The notes under the pieces were generated by a model that did not search any database, was not told where the DNA came from, and worked only from the letters and a program-made list of their open reading frames with translations. The translations under genes were made by a program, and so were the position numbers. This document shows positions 7,035 to 9,963 of a stretch of 9,963 nucleotides of DNA, piece after piece (position 1 is the stretch's first letter; each line of letters begins with the position of its first letter). Location: assembly GCA_012514855.1 (NCBI GenBank), contig JAAYZL010000051.1, positions 1 through 9,963 on the forward strand. The letters run 5' to 3'. The stretch is from Clostridiales bacterium. GTDB lineage: Bacteria; Bacillota_A; Clostridia; Christensenellales; Aristaeellaceae.

Positions 7035-7657
7035 CAGGTGTTCTTCATGACGACCTCCTCGACCGCGTCGGCGACCTTTTCGCAGGCGTCCGCGCAGTCC
7101 TCGAGGCTCTTGTAGATTTCCTTCCACGCGATCAGCTCGATCGGGCCGGAGCAGGTGCGCTTGAGCGTGCGCACCGCCTCGAGGAACAGGCGGTCGCACT
7201 CCTCCTCGAGCGTGTTGACGACGACGACGTGCTCCATGATCTTCGTCGACTTCTTGTAGTTTTCAAACTCGACCATCAGCTTTCTGAGCTCTTCGCACTG
7301 CTTCAGGATCACCGCGGAGATCGGCAGCACGTCCGGACGGCACGCGGGGATGTCGTTCATGTACAGGCTCATCACGACCTCGTCGAGCATGTCGACGACC
7401 TCGTCGAGCACGTGCGCGATGCGGATGATGTCCTCGCGGTCGATCGGCGGCAGGAACTCCTTGAGAAGCTTCTGCATCATGCTGTGCTTCTTGATGTCCG
7501 CCTCGTGCTCGATCTTGTGGATGATCTCGGTCTCCTCGCGAAGCCTCTCCGGCTGGTAGTTTCCGAACAGGGTGTTCAGCGCCTCCGCCGCGCGGCACGC
7601 GCAGTCGGTCATCTCGCGAAAGAACTCGAAGTAATTGCAACCGTTTTTCTTAGACAT
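7034..7657 (-). CDS. DUF47 family PhoU-like protein, putative phosphate transport regulator
   Basis: A cytoplasmic all-helical protein of 207 residues related to PhoU (PhoU_div, DUF47), the usual length for the family. Such proteins are commonly encoded beside PiT transporters and thought to control phosphate uptake. Family traits visible are KIEHEADIKKHSMMQKLLKE (48-67), the acidic IDREDIIRIAHVLDEVVDML (72-91), EEECDRLF (151-158) and the C-terminal KEIYKSLEDCADACEKVADA (179-198). The repeated E/D-x3-D spacing, as in EDCAD and LDEVVD, matches the metal-binding pattern of PhoU proteins. The ATG at 7657 follows AGAGGTG. Only 17 bases separate it from the PiT stop upstream, so the two genes form one operon with the transporter first. 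The stop overlaps the edge of the AT-rich inverted repeat. Confidence 0.92.
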   Translation of the reverse strand: MSKKNGCNYFEFFREMTDCACRAAEALNTLFGNYQPERLREETEIIHKIEHEADIKKHSMMQKLLKEFLPPIDREDIIRIAHVLDEVVDMLDEVVMSLYMNDIPACRPDVLPISAVILKQCEELRKLMVEFENYKKSTKIMEHVVVVNTLEEECDRLFLEAVRTLKRTCSGPIELIAWKEIYKSLEDCADACEKVADAVEEVVMKNT

Positions 7658-7674
7658 AGCGCACCTCTACTTTG

Positions 7675-8727
7675 TCAAAATATGGCGATGAACAGCTTCG
7701 CCATCAGAAAACCCACCAGGCCGCAGCCCGGAAATGTAAGCACCCAGGTCAGCACCATCTCGCGCACGACGCTCCAGTTGACGCTCTTTAAGCGCTTGGC
7801 CGCGCCGACGCCCATGATGGCCGTGGTCTTCGTGTGCGTGGTGGAGACCGGAATTCCCGTCACGGAGGAGAACAGAAGGCAGCCCGCCGCCGCCGCGTCC
7901 GCGGAAAATCCCTGCACGACGTCGAGCTTGACCATGTCCATGCCGACCGATTTGATGATCCGGTAGCCGCCGATCGAGGTGCCGAGCCCCATGACCGCCG
8001 CGCAGAGCACCATCAGCCACAGCGGAATCGACATCATGCCCGTGCCCGCCTCGCCGCGCGAGAGCGCCATGCCGAGCAAAAACACGCTGATGAACTTCTG
8101 GCCGTCCTGCGCGCCGTGCATGAACGCCATCGCCGCCGCGCCGCCGATCTGCGCCCTGCGAAACGCCTCGGTGGCCTTTCGGCGCTCCGCGTAGCGGAAG
8201 AGCACCCCCACCAGCCTCGACGTTGCGAACCCCATCGCGAAGCCGAGCACCGTGGAAAGCCCGAGGCCGTAGATCACCTTCAGCCACTCCGCGCCGTTGA
8301 TGCCGCCCAGACCCCCCTGCAGCGCGATCGCCCCGCCGGAAAGCCCGGCGATCAGCGCGTGGCTTTCGCTGGTGGGGATGCCGAATTTCCACGCCGCGGT
8401 CGCCCAGATCACGATGGCGACCAGGGCGGCGCAAAGCGCGACGAGCGCGTTGTTCGTGTCCCCGGCGAAATCGACCATTTTGTAGACCGTCTCGGCGACT
8501 TTTTTATTCCACAGCGTCATGATGAGCACGCCCAGGAGGTTGAAGACCGCCGCCATGAGGATCGCCGGTCCGGGGCGCATGGCGCGCGTGGAAACGCAGG
8601 TTGCGATTGCGTTGGGCGCGTCCGTCCAGCCGTTGACAAGGATCACGGCGATGGTGAGAATGGTGGTCAGTACCAGCGCGGGATACTGGCCCAGCATCGC
8701 AATGAATTCAGAAATGGATGTCGACAT
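7675..8727 (-). CDS. pit: PiT family inorganic phosphate transporter
   Basis: A low-affinity, cation-coupled inorganic phosphate permease of 350 residues with about ten membrane segments in two homologous halves. The first half has NGWTDAPNAIAT (32-43) and GIPTSESHALIAGLSGGAIA (116-135). The second has HGAQDGQK (204-211), GTSIGGYRIIKSVG (249-262) and GIPVSTTHTKTTAIMGVG (291-308). These correspond to the duplicated PiT signature, but the asparagine usually preceding the aspartate is threonine in the first copy and glutamine in the second. The ATG at 8727 was chosen because GAGGAAGGGAAG lies just upstream (8739-8750) and a hydrophobic N-terminus follows. A longer frame reaching 8784 adds only a basic, non-membrane stretch that covers the ribosome binding site. 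It is co-transcribed with the DUF47 gene. Length is short compared with enterobacterial PitA but normal for clostridial forms. Confidence 0.93.
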   Translation of the reverse strand: MSTSISEFIAMLGQYPALVLTTILTIAVILVNGWTDAPNAIATCVSTRAMRPGPAILMAAVFNLLGVLIMTLWNKKVAETVYKMVDFAGDTNNALVALCAALVAIVIWATAAWKFGIPTSESHALIAGLSGGAIALQGGLGGINGAEWLKVIYGLGLSTVLGFAMGFATSRLVGVLFRYAERRKATEAFRRAQIGGAAAMAFMHGAQDGQKFISVFLLGMALSRGEAGTGMMSIPLWLMVLCAAVMGLGTSIGGYRIIKSVGMDMVKLDVVQGFSADAAAAGCLLFSSVTGIPVSTTHTKTTAIMGVGAAKRLKSVNWSVVREMVLTWVLTFPGCGLVGFLMAKLFIAIF

Positions 8728-8796
8728 GCGTTGCCGTACTTCCCTTCCTCGATTTTTAGAGCCGTGACGTGGTCTGCGATCCAAACATTCGCCCCT

Positions 8797-8805
8797 ATTA
8801 TACCA
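8797..8805 (-). promoter_or_regulatory. Extended -10 promoter of the pit-DUF47 operon
   Basis: On the minus strand TGG-TATAAT occupies 8797-8805, a perfect -10 hexamer with the TGn extension. A weak TTGCGC -35-like box lies 19 bases further upstream (8822-8827). Transcription would start near 8790 and give a leader of about 63 bases that includes the pit ribosome binding site. Confidence 0.65.
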
Positions 8806-8870
8806 TAACGGGGGATGAGTTGCGCAAAGAAAAGCGCATTCCTTGCAAGAAAACCGTTAATCGCAGCAGC

Positions 8871-8925
8871 AATTTGCGCGGTATGGGCTGCTATTTTTTG
8901 GCACCCTGCCCATTGCGCGCAAATT
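8871..8925. repeat. Long-stem hairpin, possible structured RNA or operator
   Basis: AATTTGCGCG (8871-8880) is perfectly complementary to CGCGCAAATT (8916-8925). After a 2-by-2 mismatch, ATGGGC (8883-8888) pairs with GCCCAT (8908-8913), and TGC (8889-8891) can pair with GCA (8901-8903) across a TATTTTTTG loop. The nested pairing over 55 bases goes beyond chance expectation. It sits about 65 bases upstream of the pit -10 box and over 200 bases downstream of the stop of the right-hand gene. No T tract follows the stem on either strand, so a simple terminator is unlikely. Confidence 0.5.
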
Positions 8926-9016
8926 TTACAGTCTTGTCGGCCCCGCGAGCGCCCGGTGTGGCCGAACCGGGATTGACCGGAACACATGCCCGGCGGTCGC
9001 TTTTAAAAGCCGAAGC

Positions 9017-9075
9017 CCCAATCGCGGCGCAGGCCCGACGATCGTCAAAGCCGCGCCGGTCCCGATCGCGGCGCA
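9017..9075. repeat. Short GC-rich direct repeat
   Basis: CCC-A/G-ATCGCGGCGCA occurs at 9017-9031 and 9061-9075 with one mismatch in 15, 44 bases apart. Each copy is preceded by AAAGCCG (9006-9012 and 9047-9053), which suggests an imperfect tandem duplication of a unit of about 41-44 bases. No function can be assigned. Confidence 0.45.
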
Positions 9076-9101
9076 AAACCCCCGCTCTCCCCCACATTCG
9101 A

Positions 9102-9125
9102 AGCCCGCGCCGTTCGGCGCGGGCT
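9102..9125 (-). terminator. Hairpin terminator downstream of the surface-protein gene
   Basis: A perfect 10-bp stem, AGCCCGCGCC/GGCGCGGGCT, closes a 4-base loop 26 bases past the minus-strand stop at 9151. The stem is very stable, but only two T residues follow it on the minus strand, so termination may be partial or assisted by other factors. Confidence 0.55.
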
Positions 9126-9150
9126 CTTCCGTGTCTCGATTCCCGTATTT

Positions 9151-9963
9151 CTATTCGACCTCTTTGGAAATTGCAATGTGTGCGGGCATCTGTGAAAGCG
9201 ACAGCGTGAGCTCCCCGTCCGGACCGGTCTGCGCCTCGATCACCTCGGTCGATCCGTCGGGCATCCGGCACAGGACGGACACGTTTGTCAGCGGCTGTCC
9301 GTAGAGCCTCACCGTCAATTCCACCGGACCCGGAAGCTCCACCGGCTCCGCATTTCCCGCGCCGTCCACCTTGACGGTGCGCAGGTTCGCGGACACGGGC
9401 AGCGCCTGCGCGGTGGCCCCATCCGCCCCGTCCGGCCTCTCGACTTCGACCTCGAGCCGAATGCCTTCGTACGTCCCCTCGGGCGCCGCGGGATCGACTT
9501 TGAAGTCCGCCTGCACGCCGGTGCTCGCGTTCAGCAGGTAGAGGAATTCGCCGGGCTGCGTCCCGTCGATCCTCTCCCGGTACGCCTGATAGGCCGCTTC
9601 GAGGATCGCGAGCGCCTCTTCGGACGCGTTCAACTGCTGCACGAGCGTCCAGTTCAGGAAGCCGCCGAAGAGCTTCGACACCTCCCCGTAGAGCGCCGGA
9701 TCGAGCACCGCGAATTCGCCGAGCTGCGCCGTCTTGAACGCGAGCACGCCGTCCTTCACGACGCCGCCCAACAGCACGTACCTGCCGTTCTCGTAGCCGA
9801 GCACCAGAAGCGGCAGCCCCTCGTAGCGCGCATCGACCGGGATTCTGACCTCGAGCGTGCCCGTGAACGCCGTCCCGCCGCCGGGGACGAGCAGTTGGAT
9901 GCGGTACGCCAGCACGAGCGCCTCGCTCAAGAGCGCGTCCCGGATCAGCTCGCCGAGAATCTC
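9151..9963 (-). CDS. Putative surface or secreted protein with beta-sandwich modules (C-terminal part only)
   Basis: The last 270 codons of a gene whose start lies beyond the right edge; a TTG at 9930 is in frame, but the reading frame stays open to the window end, so it is not taken as the start. Residues about 19-88 of the visible part form a beta-rich module with GTLEVRIPVDARYEGLPLLV, then VKDGVLAFKTAQLGEFAVLD. This resembles the GxVTFxTxHFSxYAL pattern of modules in clostridial extracellular proteins. A helical stretch (about 100-125) follows, then another beta-rich region. The final 56 residues (VELTVRLYGQPLTNVSVLCR to the end) repeat the same layout loosely. The stop is TAG at 9151-9153. 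No sorting signal, SLH domain or dockerin is visible at this C-terminus. The function is not recognised; surface location is inference from the module type. Confidence 0.7.
   Translation of the reverse strand, partial: EILGELIRDALLSEALVLAYRIQLLVPGGGTAFTGTLEVRIPVDARYEGLPLLVLGYENGRYVLLGGVVKDGVLAFKTAQLGEFAVLDPALYGEVSKLFGGFLNWTLVQQLNASEEALAILEAAYQAYRERIDGTQPGEFLYLLNASTGVQADFKVDPAAPEGTYEGIRLEVEVERPDGADGATAQALPVSANLRTVKVDGAGNAEPVELPGPVELTVRLYGQPLTNVSVLCRMPDGSTEVIEAQTGPDGELTLSLSQMPAHIAISKEVE

Larger units (their letters stand above)
8806..9101. other. Intergenic region without a convincing gene
   Basis: This stretch between the pit promoter and the terminator of the next gene contains stop codons or implausible, basic-residue-rich products in all frames. 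No tRNA or known riboswitch consensus could be recognised. It holds several TTGCGC/GCGCAA motifs (8820-8827, 8873-8878, 8913-8922), a long-stem hairpin (8871-8925), a GCTTTTAAAAGC palindrome (8999-9010) and a short GC-rich repeat (9017-9075). A small RNA is possible but not demonstrated. Confidence 0.5.

Noticed and set aside
7834..8808. Plus-strand frame of 324 codons opposite pit
   Set aside because: It is a histidine/arginine-rich shadow of the PiT gene without a plausible start signal.
8865..8899. AGCAGC/GCTGCT stem followed by six T residues, resembling a plus-strand terminator
   Set aside because: The stem is only 6 bp with a 16-base loop, no plus-strand gene lies upstream, and the bases are better explained by the longer 8871-8925 hairpin.
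8769..9209. Plus-strand frame of 146 codons in the intergenic region
   Set aside because: The product is basic and compositionally odd, lacks a ribosome binding site, and runs into the 3' end of the convergent real gene.

Overview
The window looks like an ordinary stretch of chromosome from a high-GC member of the Bacillota, most likely class Clostridia. This rests on the AddA-type recombination helicase, a DacF-like carboxypeptidase, a FeoB with the CNGR-type gate seen in clostridia, strong GGAGG ribosome binding sites and TTGACA/TATAAT-like promoters. The strong GC bias at third codon positions opens long false reading frames opposite the real genes. No rRNA, tRNA, CRISPR array, transposase or phage gene was found. 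No new multi-gene system was found; the odd features are non-coding.

Left part (1-3654, minus strand): the first two thirds of addA run off the left edge, and dacF lies upstream of it. They are separated by a hairpin (2351-2379) and a likely separate addA promoter. AddA would act in double-strand break repair. DacF would trim peptidoglycan peptides outside the membrane.

Middle (3655-6884, plus strand): feoA and feoB overlap by four bases and form a ferrous iron uptake operon diverging from dacF. An MgtC/SapB-family membrane protein follows 93 bases later with its own likely promoter and, judging from the ribosome binding site, a TTG start. A strong hairpin terminator at 6900-6935 closes this strand.

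Right part (6885-8727, minus strand): a PiT-family phosphate transporter and a PhoU-like DUF47 protein form a two-gene unit read from an extended -10 promoter near 8800. It converges on the MgtC gene. Between the convergent ends is an AT-rich imperfect inverted repeat of about 79 bases (6956-7034) with outward-facing -10-like boxes in its arms.

Far right (8728-9963): about 420 bases without a gene, holding a 55-base long-stem hairpin, a cluster of TTGCGC-type motifs and a short repeated GC-rich segment. After this come the last 270 codons of a minus-strand gene whose beta-rich modules suggest a surface or secreted protein; its start is beyond the right edge.
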